13,983 nt of DNA from an uncultured Oscillibacter sp. (GCA_910578935.1 CAJTSM010000010.1:100080-114062); one strand, 5' to 3'; shown: positions 5,704 through 12,455, counted from the first letter of the stretch. The notes: a model not told the origin generated them from the sequence alone. Program-made: numbers and translations.

Positions 5704-7692
5704 TCAGATGCCAAGCTCCGTCCAGAGCTCATTGTACAGCTTTCGAGTCTCCAGGGGCAGGACCAGATATGCCTCACAGCGCTCCAGCACTTCCTCCGGC
5801 GCGGCAATGATGTCGTAAGCCTCCTGGTCCAGAGGCTCCTCATAAAGCTCCTCATAGTATGCAGGGTATTGCTCCAGGGCCTCTTGGTTAGGGGAGGCGT
5901 ACCAGAGATAGTCCATGTTGGCAAGGTTCGCTTCGGTGGAAGCGATGAAGTTGATCCAAGCCAAGGCCTCCTCATAGTGGGGCGCATCCTTCAGCACGCA
6001 CATGGCATCCATGAACCAGTTGGAGCCCTCCTCCGGCACTACAAAGGCCAGATCCTCGTTATTTTCCAGCATGGTAAGATAATCCCCGGCGTAGTACGCG
6101 CCGATAGCGGCGTTTCCTCCTTCTAGTTTCTGGAATATCTCATCCATGACAAAAGACTGATACACGCCCCGGCTCTTGGCGTCTTTCAGGAGTTGGAACG
6201 CCTCCCGCAGCTCTGTCTCGTCGACGGTGTTCAAGGAGTATCCCAGATAACTCAAGGCCGTGGCCATGGCATCCCGGGAATTCCGGAACATCAGCACATT
6301 TCCGGCGTATTTCTCATCAAACATAGCGGACCAGCTGGTGATGGGGCCCTCCACCTTGGCAGTATTATAGATAATCCCCACAGTGCCCCAGGCGTAGGGA
6401 ACCGTATACCGCTCCTGGGGATCATAGGTTAAGCCCTTAAAACGTTCTGAAATCAAGGTATAGTTGGGAATTTGACCGTAGTCCAGTTCCGCCAGCATAC
6501 CTTCCTCAATAAGCTGGGAAATCATATAGTCGGAGGGAACAATCACATCGTAATCCCCTGCGCCGCTTTTCAGCAGAGAGTAGAGGGCCTCGTTGCTCTC
6601 AGCGGTCTGGTAATTGACGATGATGCCTGTCTCCTCTTCAAACCGGGTAATCAGGTCCTCATCAATATATTCGCCCCAGCTGCACACATTCACCACCGGC
6701 TGGGCGTTGGTGGCTCCGGTGAGGAGAACCACCACAATGAGGAAGGAGGCAGCCAACACCACCGCCGCCCCCCGGCGGAAGATCCGCCCCTTGGGGGTAT
6801 CCAGCATCCGGGTCAGTTTTTGGGAAACAGGCCGGCGCTCCTCGCCGGTGCGCTCTGCCCGGGCCTCCCGGAGATTCACAATGACCAGCAAGACCAGGAC
6901 CGTCACGAACAGCAGGGTGGACACGGCGTTGATTTCCGGGGTCACCCGCTTTTTCGTCATGCCATAGATGGTCATGGCCAGGGTAGAGCTGGAGGACCCG
7001 GCGGTGAAGTAGCTGATAATAAAGTCGTCCACGCTCATGGTGAAGGCCGTCAGCGCTCCGGAGGCAATGCCGGGCTTGATCTCCGGCAGGATGACCTTCC
7101 AGAACGCCTGCATCCAGGTGCAGCCCAGGTCCTGGGCGGCGTCCACCAGGTTCTTGTCCATCTGCCGGAGCTTGGGACCCACGGACAAGATGACATAGGG
7201 GATGTCAAACGTGACGTGGGCGATCAGCAGCGTGCCAAAGCCCAGGGTCAACCGTTCCGGCAGGACCACAACGCTCTGAACGCTGTTAAACCAGACGGAG
7301 AAGTCACCCCAGAAGGAGAAAAAAGCCACGAAAAACAGGCACATAGCCACACCGGTCACAATGTCGGCATTCATCATGGGGATGCTGTTTACCGTGTTCA
7401 GGGCCGCCCTGGAGCGCCGCCGGAGGCTATAAAAACCGATGGCGGCAAAAGTCCCGGCTGCCGTGGAGATGGCGGTTGCCAGCAGGGAAACCAAGAGCGT
7501 TGTGTAGACGCTGCGCATAATCAGCCGGTTTTGAAACAGGGACCTGTACCAATCCAGAGAAAAGCCCGTCCAGACAATGTTGCTGTTGCCCTTGTTAAAG
7601 GAGAATACAATCAGCAGCAGGATGGGCGCGTAGAGAAACAGGAAAACCAGGGCCATGAGGGCCCGGCTGCCCAGGCGGTTTTGTCTTTTCAT
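5704..7692 (-). CDS. potCD: Fused polyamine ABC permease and substrate-binding protein (PotC-PotD)
   Basis: 662 residues joining two normally separate proteins. Residues 1-275 are a PotC-type permease with about six membrane spans; the ATPase-contact EAA loop is at 184-205 (DAAQDLG...ILPEIKPGI). A basic cytoplasmic linker (about 276-308) leads to a seventh hydrophobic span (309-326, VVLAASFLIVVVLL). Residues 331-662 are a PotD-type binding protein. Aligned by eye to E. coli PotD, W339, Y342, S387, Y389, W435 and D562 fall at ligand-contact positions, supporting spermidine/putrescine binding. The seventh span would place the binding domain outside, tethered to its own permease. Similar fusions are known in Firmicutes. 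The start overlaps the potB stop by 4 nt (ATGA). No in-frame break is visible. Confidence 0.93.
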   Translation of the reverse strand: MKRQNRLGSRALMALVFLFLYAPILLLIVFSFNKGNSNIVWTGFSLDWYRSLFQNRLIMRSVYTTLLVSLLATAISTAAGTFAAIGFYSLRRRSRAALNTVNSIPMMNADIVTGVAMCLFFVAFFSFWGDFSVWFNSVQSVVVLPERLTLGFGTLLIAHVTFDIPYVILSVGPKLRQMDKNLVDAAQDLGCTWMQAFWKVILPEIKPGIASGALTAFTMSVDDFIISYFTAGSSSSTLAMTIYGMTKKRVTPEINAVSTLLFVTVLVLLVIVNLREARAERTGEERRPVSQKLTRMLDTPKGRIFRRGAAVVLAASFLIVVVLLTGATNAQPVVNVCSWGEYIDEDLITRFEEETGIIVNYQTAESNEALYSLLKSGAGDYDVIVPSDYMISQLIEEGMLAELDYGQIPNYTLISERFKGLTYDPQERYTVPYAWGTVGIIYNTAKVEGPITSWSAMFDEKYAGNVLMFRNSRDAMATALSYLGYSLNTVDETELREAFQLLKDAKSRGVYQSFVMDEIFQKLEGGNAAIGAYYAGDYLTMLENNEDLAFVVPEEGSNWFMDAMCVLKDAPHYEEALAWINFIASTEANLANMDYLWYASPNQEALEQYPAYYEELYEEPLDQEAYDIIAAPEEVLERCEAYLVLPLETRKLYNELWTELGI

Positions 7693-8543
7693 AGAATCAC
7701 CGCCTGTTCCTCGCCCTCGCCGAAACGGTTCATAACCACCATGCAGACGACGACGATAACCATCATCACCAGGGAGATGGCGGCGCCCAGCTGGGGATTA
7801 TAGGCCCCGCCCAGGAACTGCTGCTCAATCAGGTCCCCCAGTAAAAGCTCCGTGCCGCCGCCCAGCATCTTGCTGATGGCGAAGGTAGAGACAGAGGGGA
7901 CGAAGACCATGGTGATGCCGGAGAGAACTCCCGGCAGGCTCAGAGGCAGAATGACCCGGCGGAAGACGTTGAGGCTGTCCGCCCCCAAGTCCCGGGCGGC
8001 CTCCACCAAAGAGCCGTCCAGCTTGACAATAACGGAGTAGATGGGCAGGATCATGAAGGGCAGGTAGTTGTACACCATGCCCAGCACCACCGCCCCTTGG
8101 GTGTTCATCATAGGGAAGTACTCCAGACTGGTCCCGAAGAGGCCGTTGTACAGACGAATAAGGCCGATCCTCTGGAAAACCTGGTTCAAGAGCCCGTTAT
8201 TTTCCAGAATAGACATCCAGGAGTAAGTCCTCAGCAGGAAGTTGATCCACATAGGCAGCATGATGAGCACCATGGCCGCCCGCTGGAATTTCTCCCCCTC
8301 CTTGCTCATGACGTAGCTCACAGGATAACCGATGAGGAGGCAGATAAAAGTGGCGATCAGGGCCAGTTTGAAGGACCGGCCGAAGACCACGGCGTAAGTC
8401 CCCATCCGTGAGAAATTCTCCAGGGTAAAACCGCCCAGGTCGTTGGAAAAGGCGTAGACCACCACCAGCACGATGGGGGCCACCACGAAGAGGGCCATCC
8501 AGACTACATAGGGGATGGCGAACCGGGAGAGCTTAGGCTTCAT
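7689..8543 (-). CDS. potB: Polyamine ABC transporter permease PotB
   Basis: 284 residues from the ATG at 8543 (MKPKLSRFAIPYVVW). An upstream in-frame ATG at 8582 would lie deep inside potA and lacks a good ribosome site, while GGAGG precedes the chosen start. It has about six membrane spans and the EAA loop at 181-204 (EAARDLG, then RVILPLSLPG) that docks onto PotA. It pairs with the permease half of PotCD to form the transmembrane channel for spermidine/putrescine. The gene overlaps the end of potA by 11 nt and the start of potCD by 4 nt, indicating coupled translation. The family is the MetI-type permeases; substrate is inferred from the PotD-like partner. Confidence 0.95.
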   Translation of the reverse strand: MKPKLSRFAIPYVVWMALFVVAPIVLVVVYAFSNDLGGFTLENFSRMGTYAVVFGRSFKLALIATFICLLIGYPVSYVMSKEGEKFQRAAMVLIMLPMWINFLLRTYSWMSILENNGLLNQVFQRIGLIRLYNGLFGTSLEYFPMMNTQGAVVLGMVYNYLPFMILPIYSVIVKLDGSLVEAARDLGADSLNVFRRVILPLSLPGVLSGITMVFVPSVSTFAISKMLGGGTELLLGDLIEQQFLGGAYNPQLGAAISLVMMVIVVVCMVVMNRFGEGEEQAVIL

Positions 8544-9699
8544 CTCCGCCCTCCTCCGGCTCCACCGTGTCCAGCTCGTCATACTCGTCAGAGAAGGAGG
8601 AGTAGTCGCCGTACAGGCCGGAGTACCGGCTTTTCTTCATAACATGAATGCCGTCGGGGTCTATTTTGATGCCGATCCGAGCCCCCACGGGGGAATGATC
8701 CGTGGTCTGGATCAGCCATTTAAAGCCCCGGAAGTCCACAATGATGTCGTACTGCATCCCTTTGAAGGTGACGTTGGTGACGGTGCCAGTCAGCTGCCCC
8801 TGTTCCACGGGGACGATGTCGATGTCCTCCGGCCGGATGACCACATCCACCGGCTCGTTTTCGGCAAAGCCCCCGTCCAGGCAGGGGAACTGCCGGCCGT
8901 ACATCTGCACCAGTTTATCCCGTACCATGACGCCGTCGATGATGTTGGACTCCCCAATGAAGTCCGCCACAAAGGCGTTTTTTGGTTCGTTGTAGATATC
9001 CTCCGGGGTGCCGATCTGCTGGATGGAGCCCTTGTCCATGACCACAATGGTGTCGGACATGGTCAGAGCCTCCTCCTGGTCATGGGTAACATATATAAAG
9101 GTGATGCCCACCTGCTGCTGGATGCGCTTGAGCTCGATCTGCATGTCTTTGCGGAGCTTCAAGTCTAGGGCCCCAAGGGGTTCGTCCAGCAACAGCACCT
9201 TGGGCCGGTTTACCAGCGCCCGGGCGATGGCCACCCTCTGCTGCTGGCCGCCGGAGAGGGCGTCGGTTCGCCGGTTTTCAAAGCCTTTGAGGCTGACAGC
9301 CTCCAGCATCTCCAAAACCCGCTGCCGGATTTCCTCCTCCGGGAGCTTGCTCCTCCGTTTCGGGTCCGCAGGATCGGGCCGGCGCTGCATACGAAGACCG
9401 AACGCGACATTCTCGAAGACATTCAAATGCGGAAAGAGCGCATACTTCTGGAATACCGTGTTGATCTGCCGCTTATAGGGCGGGACATCATTGATCCTCA
9501 CACCGTCGAAGAGGACGTCTCCCGACCCTGGGGTCGTGAAGCCGCCAATAATCCGCAGCGTGGTGGTCTTGCCGCACCCGCTGGGCCCTAACAGTGTGAG
9601 GAACTCCTTGTCATTGATATAAAGATTCAAGTGATCGAGAACCAGCTCGTCGTCGTACGCCATGCAGAGGTCCCGCAGGCGAATCAACTCTTTGGACAT
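8533..9699 (-). CDS. potA: Polyamine ABC transporter ATP-binding protein PotA
   Basis: 388 residues. The nucleotide-binding domain is complete: Walker A GPSGCGKT (38-45), Q-loop Q84, signature LSGGQQQR (148-155), Walker B VLLLDE (168-173, catalytic E173), D-loop ALD, and switch H206. The C-terminal part (about 250-360) has the TOBE-type regulatory fold seen in PotA/MalK-like ATPases (IRPEDIDIVP), followed by an unusually acidic tail from about 370. It powers import through PotB and PotCD at the inner face of the membrane. GGGGGAGG precedes the ATG at a good distance, and it is the first gene of the operon, after a leader of about 95 nt. Substrate assignment rests on the linked PotD-like domain. 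Confidence 0.95.
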   Translation of the reverse strand: MSKELIRLRDLCMAYDDELVLDHLNLYINDKEFLTLLGPSGCGKTTTLRIIGGFTTPGSGDVLFDGVRINDVPPYKRQINTVFQKYALFPHLNVFENVAFGLRMQRRPDPADPKRRSKLPEEEIRQRVLEMLEAVSLKGFENRRTDALSGGQQQRVAIARALVNRPKVLLLDEPLGALDLKLRKDMQIELKRIQQQVGITFIYVTHDQEEALTMSDTIVVMDKGSIQQIGTPEDIYNEPKNAFVADFIGESNIIDGVMVRDKLVQMYGRQFPCLDGGFAENEPVDVVIRPEDIDIVPVEQGQLTGTVTNVTFKGMQYDIIVDFRGFKWLIQTTDHSPVGARIGIKIDPDGIHVMKKSRYSGLYGDYSSFSDEYDELDTVEPEEGGDEA

Positions 9700-9801
9700 G
9701 TATCCTCCCCCATTCCTTGGATGAAATTTTTCAGCCTCTTTTCTCTGTTGGTTTTCTCTCGTTTGAGTTTTGACTTCCCGTCGAAATTCAGCGATATCTG
9801 C

Positions 9802-9830
9802 ATGATAACGGAAGCGTCCTGAAATGTCAA
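9802..9830 (-). promoter_or_regulatory. Sigma-A promoter of the potABCD-thioesterase operon
   Basis: On the minus strand, TTGACA (complement of 9825-9830) and TATCAT (complement of 9802-9807) are 17 bp apart, matching 11 of 12 consensus bases. Transcription should start near 9795, giving a leader of about 95 nt before potA in which I see no known riboswitch fold. Confidence 0.9.
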
Positions 9831-9861
9831 GGGAATTATTGGGCCGGAAACTATTGATTTT

Positions 9862-9872
9862 TTTACAGTAGT
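9862..9872. repeat. Operator-like motif, copy A, upstream of the HAAS-padR promoter
   Basis: TTTACAGTAGT here is repeated exactly at 9928-9938, 66 bp further on, or roughly six helical turns. This copy ends 3 bp before the -35 box of the plus-strand promoter. Confidence 0.7.
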
Positions 9873-9875
9873 CTC

Positions 9876-9904
9876 TTGACTTTCAAAAGGGGTCGGTTTA
9901 TACT
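9876..9904 (+). promoter_or_regulatory. Sigma-A promoter of the HAAS-padR operon
   Basis: TTGACT (9876-9881) and TATACT (9899-9904) are separated by 17 bp, matching 10 of 12 consensus bases. The start of transcription should fall near 9911, about 45 nt before the ATG at 9957. The promoter is flanked on both sides by copies of one operator-like motif. Confidence 0.9.
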
Positions 9905-9916
9905 GGAAAAAAGCAG

Positions 9917-9938
9917 CTACTGATAAATTTACAGTAGT
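9917..9938. promoter_or_regulatory. Dyad operator, copies B and C, just after the HAAS-padR start point
   Basis: CTACTG (9917-9922) and CAGTAG (9932-9937) form an inverted repeat around an AT-rich centre (ATAAATTTA). The right arm is the second exact copy of TTTACAGTAGT. The dyad covers about +6 to +27 of the predicted transcript, a typical repressor position. The PadR protein encoded in the same operon is the obvious candidate ligand (inference). Confidence 0.65.
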
Positions 9939-9956
9939 GACGAGAGGAGCGGTTTT

Positions 9957-10763
9957 ATGAGGCGGGATTATCTCTCCCGGCTCTCCCTGGCGGCCCGGTG
10001 GTATCTGCCCCCGGCGGAGGCGGCGGAGGTGCTGGAGGACTACCGGGAGATTGTGGCAGGACGGTCGGAAGAAGAGCTCCGCCGGGACCTGGGAACGCCT
10101 CGGGCAGCAATGAAACAACTGGCCCAGCCCAGGGCCTACCGGCGCTGGCTGGCGGTGTTTGGGATACTTTCGGTCTGTTTACTGCTGCCTATGGTGGATG
10201 TGGTTGAGACAGGGTTTTCAATGCTGCTGTTTGAACTGTCCAGAGATGGGAACTTTTTGGCTTTGGCAAATAGCGTCCCGGCGACCTCTCAGCTTACCGT
10301 GCTGCTGTTTCCCGCAGGGACAGTTCTGTCTTTTGTCTGGTTTCGACGCACTGGTGAAAAGGGGAAAGCGTTGCCCAAGGGGATTCTGCTATTGTTGTCC
10401 ATTCTGCTTCTGGGAATGGCATGGGTGTGGTTTTTGGCGTGGACGATTCTGACGGAACAGTGGGACGTGCTTAATTTCCTGTTTCCCCAAAATGGGTATA
10501 CAGTGACCCAGGTGTTGTCCCTGAATATCCTGGTTGCGGGAGCGGCAGGAATGGCTGGCCTGATAAAAGCCCGCCTGGGGGATCACCGCTGGTTAGCGGT
10601 GTATATGATGAGCCTAGCTGGGGCCGGGCTGGCTATCTTCCTTTGGAGGATGCTGACTCGTATGAACTATGACCCCAGCGCCAACTGGCAGTTCCCCTAT
10701 TGGATACGCATTGCCTTCATCACGGCGGTGGGCCTCCTGGGAACGGGGGTATCCCTATGCTGA
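9957..10763 (+). CDS. HAAS/DUF1700-like multispan membrane protein
   Basis: 268 residues. Residues 1-55 resemble the HAAS (DUF1700) helical domain: DYLSRLSLAARWYLPPAEA, then EVLEDYREIVAGRSEEELRRDLGTP, the usual pattern of a short cytosolic bundle that partners PadR-regulated systems. About six membrane spans follow, near 64-83, 112-129, 142-165, 187-203, 212-230 and 249-266. Such proteins are thought to act in envelope signalling or as membrane partners of regulators; no enzymatic activity is known. AGGAG lies 7 nt before the ATG. The end overlaps padR by 7 nt, so the two are translationally coupled. In most PadR-HAAS pairs padR comes first; here the order is reversed. The match to HAAS is by pattern, not alignment. 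Confidence 0.82.
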   Translation: MRRDYLSRLSLAARWYLPPAEAAEVLEDYREIVAGRSEEELRRDLGTPRAAMKQLAQPRAYRRWLAVFGILSVCLLLPMVDVVETGFSMLLFELSRDGNFLALANSVPATSQLTVLLFPAGTVLSFVWFRRTGEKGKALPKGILLLLSILLLGMAWVWFLAWTILTEQWDVLNFLFPQNGYTVTQVLSLNILVAGAAGMAGLIKARLGDHRWLAVYMMSLAGAGLAIFLWRMLTRMNYDPSANWQFPYWIRIAFITAVGLLGTGVSLC

Positions 10764-11062
10764 AAAAGGACCTCCTGGAGCTCTGCCTGCTCCACCTGAT
10801 GGCCCAGGGGGACCAGTACGGCTACGAGCTCCTGCGCCGCCTCCACGCCGTCTTCCCGGACGTGCAGGAGAGCGCCATTTACGCCATCCTCCGCCAGCTC
10901 TGCCGGGAGGGGGCCACGGAGCGTTACCAGGGCGGGACGGCCTCCGGCGGCCCGGCGAGAAAATACTACCGCCTGACGGAAGCGGGTCAATCCCGCCATA
11001 CCGCCCTGCTGGAAGCCTGGCGCGGAACCCGGGACGCCCTGGCGGCATTGGGGATTCAGTAG
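10757..11062 (+). CDS. PadR-family transcriptional regulator
   Basis: 101 residues, the size of short (subfamily 2) PadR repressors with a winged helix-turn-helix and one C-terminal dimer helix. Family features are GYELLRRL (22-29), the recognition-helix region ESAIYAILRQL (38-48), and the wing strand GGPARKYYRLTEAG (64-77). I start at the ATG at 10757, where MLKKDLLELCLLHLM matches family N-termini; upstream in-frame codons lie within the HAAS-like gene and do not look PadR-like. It overlaps the preceding gene by 7 nt. These proteins usually repress their own operon and a nearby exporter or envelope gene and respond to small molecules or stress. The dyad at the operon promoter is its likely operator. 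Confidence 0.93.
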   Translation: MLKKDLLELCLLHLMAQGDQYGYELLRRLHAVFPDVQESAIYAILRQLCREGATERYQGGTASGGPARKYYRLTEAGQSRHTALLEAWRGTRDALAALGIQ

Positions 11063-11105
11063 CCGGTTTCGGGGCTCTGCCTCCGGCGCGCCTGGTATCC
11101 CGCCC

Positions 11106-11969
11106 TCAGCCCCGGAGCATAATCAGCGTTCCTCCGGTAAGCAGAGCCAGGCCCAGTGCCGACTTACGGTTCAACCGTTCATGAAAGACGGCGGCGGAGA
11201 AGGCCACGGTAAATAAAATGCTTAGTTTATCGATTGGAACCACCACGCTGGCGGGCCCGTCTTGAAGCGCGCGGTAGTAGCACAGCCAGGAAGCCCCGGT
11301 CGCCAGTCCGGAGAGGCAGATAAAACCCAGTTCTCCCTTCGGCACTGCCTTGACTGCATGCTGTTTCCCCGTAAGATACACCATCGCCCAAGCCATAACC
11401 AGCACTACTCCGGTACGGATGGCCGTACCCAAGTTGGAATCCACGCCGGTAACACCCAGTTTCCCAAGAATCGCCGTCAAACTCGCGAACACAGCGGACC
11501 CCGCCGCATAGGGCAGCCAGAGGCCGGATGGTTCTTCCGCCTCTCCCCCACCTTTTTTCTCAATCATCAAGTACGTGCCGGTTCCCACGCAGAGGACTCC
11601 AACAGCGCTGTAGACATTGACCGGTTCCCGCAGGAGAACAAACGCCAGGAGGATCGTCAACACCGTGCTGCTTTTGTCGATCGGGACCACTTTATTGATA
11701 TCACCCAATTGCAGGGCCTTGAAATAACATAGCCAGGAAGCTCCGGTCGCCAAACCAGAGAAAACCAAATATAGCAGCGTCCGCCCTCCGATGGCTCTTA
11801 ATCCCGACTGAGCTCCTGTAAGCAAAACCATTCCCCAAGAGAAAAGCAGTACAATGATCGTGCGAATTGCTGTAGCCACGGCAGAGTCCGTCCGGCGGAC
11901 GCCGCATTTTGCCAAAACGGTAGTGAGTCCTGCAAAGAATGCGGAACCAAACGCGAAGAAAATCCACAT
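11106..11969 (-). CDS. EamA/DMT-family transporter with duplicated halves
   Basis: 287 residues with about ten membrane spans in two EamA repeats. The halves are unusually alike: SGLATGASWLCY at 71-82 and 220-231, AIRT at 34 and 183, VPIDK at 95 and 244, a constant shift of 149 residues. The drug/metabolite transporter superfamily exports or imports amino acids, sugars, nucleotides or drugs; the substrate cannot be told from sequence. AAAAGGGG precedes the ATG at 11969. The gene converges on padR with 43 nt between stops and only a weak GC stem (CGGGGCT/AGCCCCG) as a possible terminator. It has its own promoter and a structured leader. It is not obviously connected to the pot operon. Confidence 0.92.
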   Translation of the reverse strand: MWIFFAFGSAFFAGLTTVLAKCGVRRTDSAVATAIRTIIVLLFSWGMVLLTGAQSGLRAIGGRTLLYLVFSGLATGASWLCYFKALQLGDINKVVPIDKSSTVLTILLAFVLLREPVNVYSAVGVLCVGTGTYLMIEKKGGGEAEEPSGLWLPYAAGSAVFASLTAILGKLGVTGVDSNLGTAIRTGVVLVMAWAMVYLTGKQHAVKAVPKGELGFICLSGLATGASWLCYYRALQDGPASVVVPIDKLSILFTVAFSAAVFHERLNRKSALGLALLTGGTLIMLRG

Positions 11970-11973
11970 AAAA

Positions 11974-12030
11974 CCGCCCCTTTTCTAAAAAACGGCGGAG
12001 GGTGGTACGACTGCTCTTGACGTCCTCCGC
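11974..12030 (-). promoter_or_regulatory. Structured leader of the EamA gene with alternative hairpins
   Basis: Read on the minus strand, GCGGAGG (12024-12030) can pair with CCTCCGC (11995-12001), and this stem is followed by CG and T6, like a terminator with a 22-nt loop. Alternatively CCGCC (11994-11998), plus the following T run, can pair with AAAA and GGCGG (11974-11978), enclosing the AAAAGGGG ribosome site. The two folds share bases and exclude each other. This is a switch-like layout, but I match no known riboswitch class. Confidence 0.45.
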
Positions 12031-12040
12031 TTTTCCAAGT

Positions 12041-12049
12041 ATTATAGCA
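12041..12049 (-). promoter_or_regulatory. Extended -10 promoter of the EamA gene
   Basis: On the minus strand TGCTATAAT gives a perfect -10 (complement of 12041-12046) with the TGn extension. The -35 region is poor, as is usual for extended -10 promoters. Transcription should start near 12034, so the leader is about 65 nt and begins at the first hairpin. Confidence 0.8.
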
Positions 12050-12106
12050 TATACAGAGATGCTTTTGTACGATGGGCCGAAAATTTTGGGGCGCCTGCTT
12101 TTTAAC

Positions 12107-12134
12107 TTGACTTCTCTGAATAAAATTGTAAAAT
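12107..12134 (+). promoter_or_regulatory. Probable tRNA-Pro promoter
   Basis: TTGACT (12107-12112) and TAAAAT (12129-12134) are separated by 16 bp in an AT-rich stretch. The predicted start, near 12141, is about 78 nt before the mature tRNA and falls inside the 14-bp dyad that follows. Confidence 0.6.
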
Positions 12135-12175
12135 ATGATATAGTTATTAAGTACGGCATCGAATAACTATATCAT
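12135..12175. repeat. 14-bp perfect inverted repeat upstream of tRNA-Pro
   Basis: ATGATATAGTTATT (12135-12148) and its exact complement (12162-12175) surround a 13-nt spacer containing TACGGCATCG. No T run follows, so it is not an ordinary terminator. It abuts the predicted -10 box of the tRNA promoter and could be an operator, a hairpin in the tRNA precursor, or a recombination-related site. Confidence 0.85.
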
Positions 12176-12218
12176 TGTCTGGATCTTTCTCCAAATCGTG
12201 CTGGAAAACTGTATAAAT

Positions 12219-12293
12219 CCGGGTGTAGCCTATCGGTTAGGCACTTGGTTTGGGACCAAGGTCAGGGAGGTTCGACTCCTCTCACTCGGACCA
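12219..12293 (+). tRNA. tRNA-Pro (anticodon UGG)
   Basis: A full cloverleaf of 75 nt. The acceptor stem is CCGGGTG against CACTCGG with one G-U pair, discriminator A and encoded CCA. The D stem is GCCT/AGGC. The anticodon stem CTTGG/CCAAG holds loop TTTGGGA with TGG at 12251-12253. The variable region is GTCAG, and the T arm is GGAGG-TTCGACT-CCTCT. C1-G72 with A73 is characteristic of bacterial tRNA-Pro. UGG reads CCN codons. The tRNA lies at the boundary between housekeeping genes and a block of conjugative-element-like genes, so its 3' end is a likely integration target. Confidence 0.97.
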
Positions 12294-12349
12294 GAAAAAG
12301 AGGTCAAAAAAGATTTTTGGTGAAAAAACTGAGAGATTTCAAGACCTCA

Positions 12350-12382
12350 GAGGCCCTTGGATAGTGAAAATCCAAGGGCCTC
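12350..12382. repeat. 13-bp perfect hairpin after tRNA-Pro
   Basis: GAGGCCCTTGGAT (12350-12362), loop AGTGAAA, and the exact complement (12370-12382). It is GC-rich and stable, but no T run follows directly. It is the first of four hairpins in the gene-free stretch 12294-12650. Confidence 0.85.
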
Positions 12383-12410
12383 AAAATTTAGATTTTTCCC
12401 CACCTCCTAT

Positions 12411-12435
12411 TCACTCAGGCAGGACTTAAACCTGC
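12411..12435 (-). other. tRNA 3'-half-like sequence (T arm)
   Basis: On the minus strand, GCAGG-TTTAAGT-CCTGC (12419-12435) has the 5-7-5 layout of a tRNA T arm, with a T where the loop's invariant C56 would be. It runs into CTGAGTGA like a 3' acceptor strand. No CCA follows and I could not fold a full cloverleaf upstream. It may be a tRNA relic or a chance hairpin. Confidence 0.35.
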
Positions 12436-12455
12436 GGCACAACAGTTTCAAATAG

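Noticed and set aside
5691..5987. Extended N-terminus of the thioesterase to 5987.
   Set aside because: The added 99 residues are an out-of-frame reading of the potCD 3' end, arginine-rich and unlike any hotdog protein.
6472..7803. Plus-strand open frame of 443 codons across potCD.
   Set aside because: It is antisense to an unmistakable transporter gene and its translation is histidine/glycine/glutamine-rich shadow sequence with no promoter or ribosome site.
11998..12034. A T-box-like sequence on the plus strand (AGGGTGGTAC, then a GTCCTCCGC stem and TTTT).
   Set aside because: It matches about 11 of 14 bases of the T-box consensus, but the needed stem I and specifier region would lie inside the EamA coding sequence and no aminoacyl or amino-acid gene follows on the plus strand. 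It is the complement of the EamA leader hairpin.
12305..12319. CAAAAAAGATTTTTG after the tRNA as a terminator.
   Set aside because: The stem is only A-T pairs with a 3-nt loop and too weak alone; the stem ending at 12536 is a better candidate.
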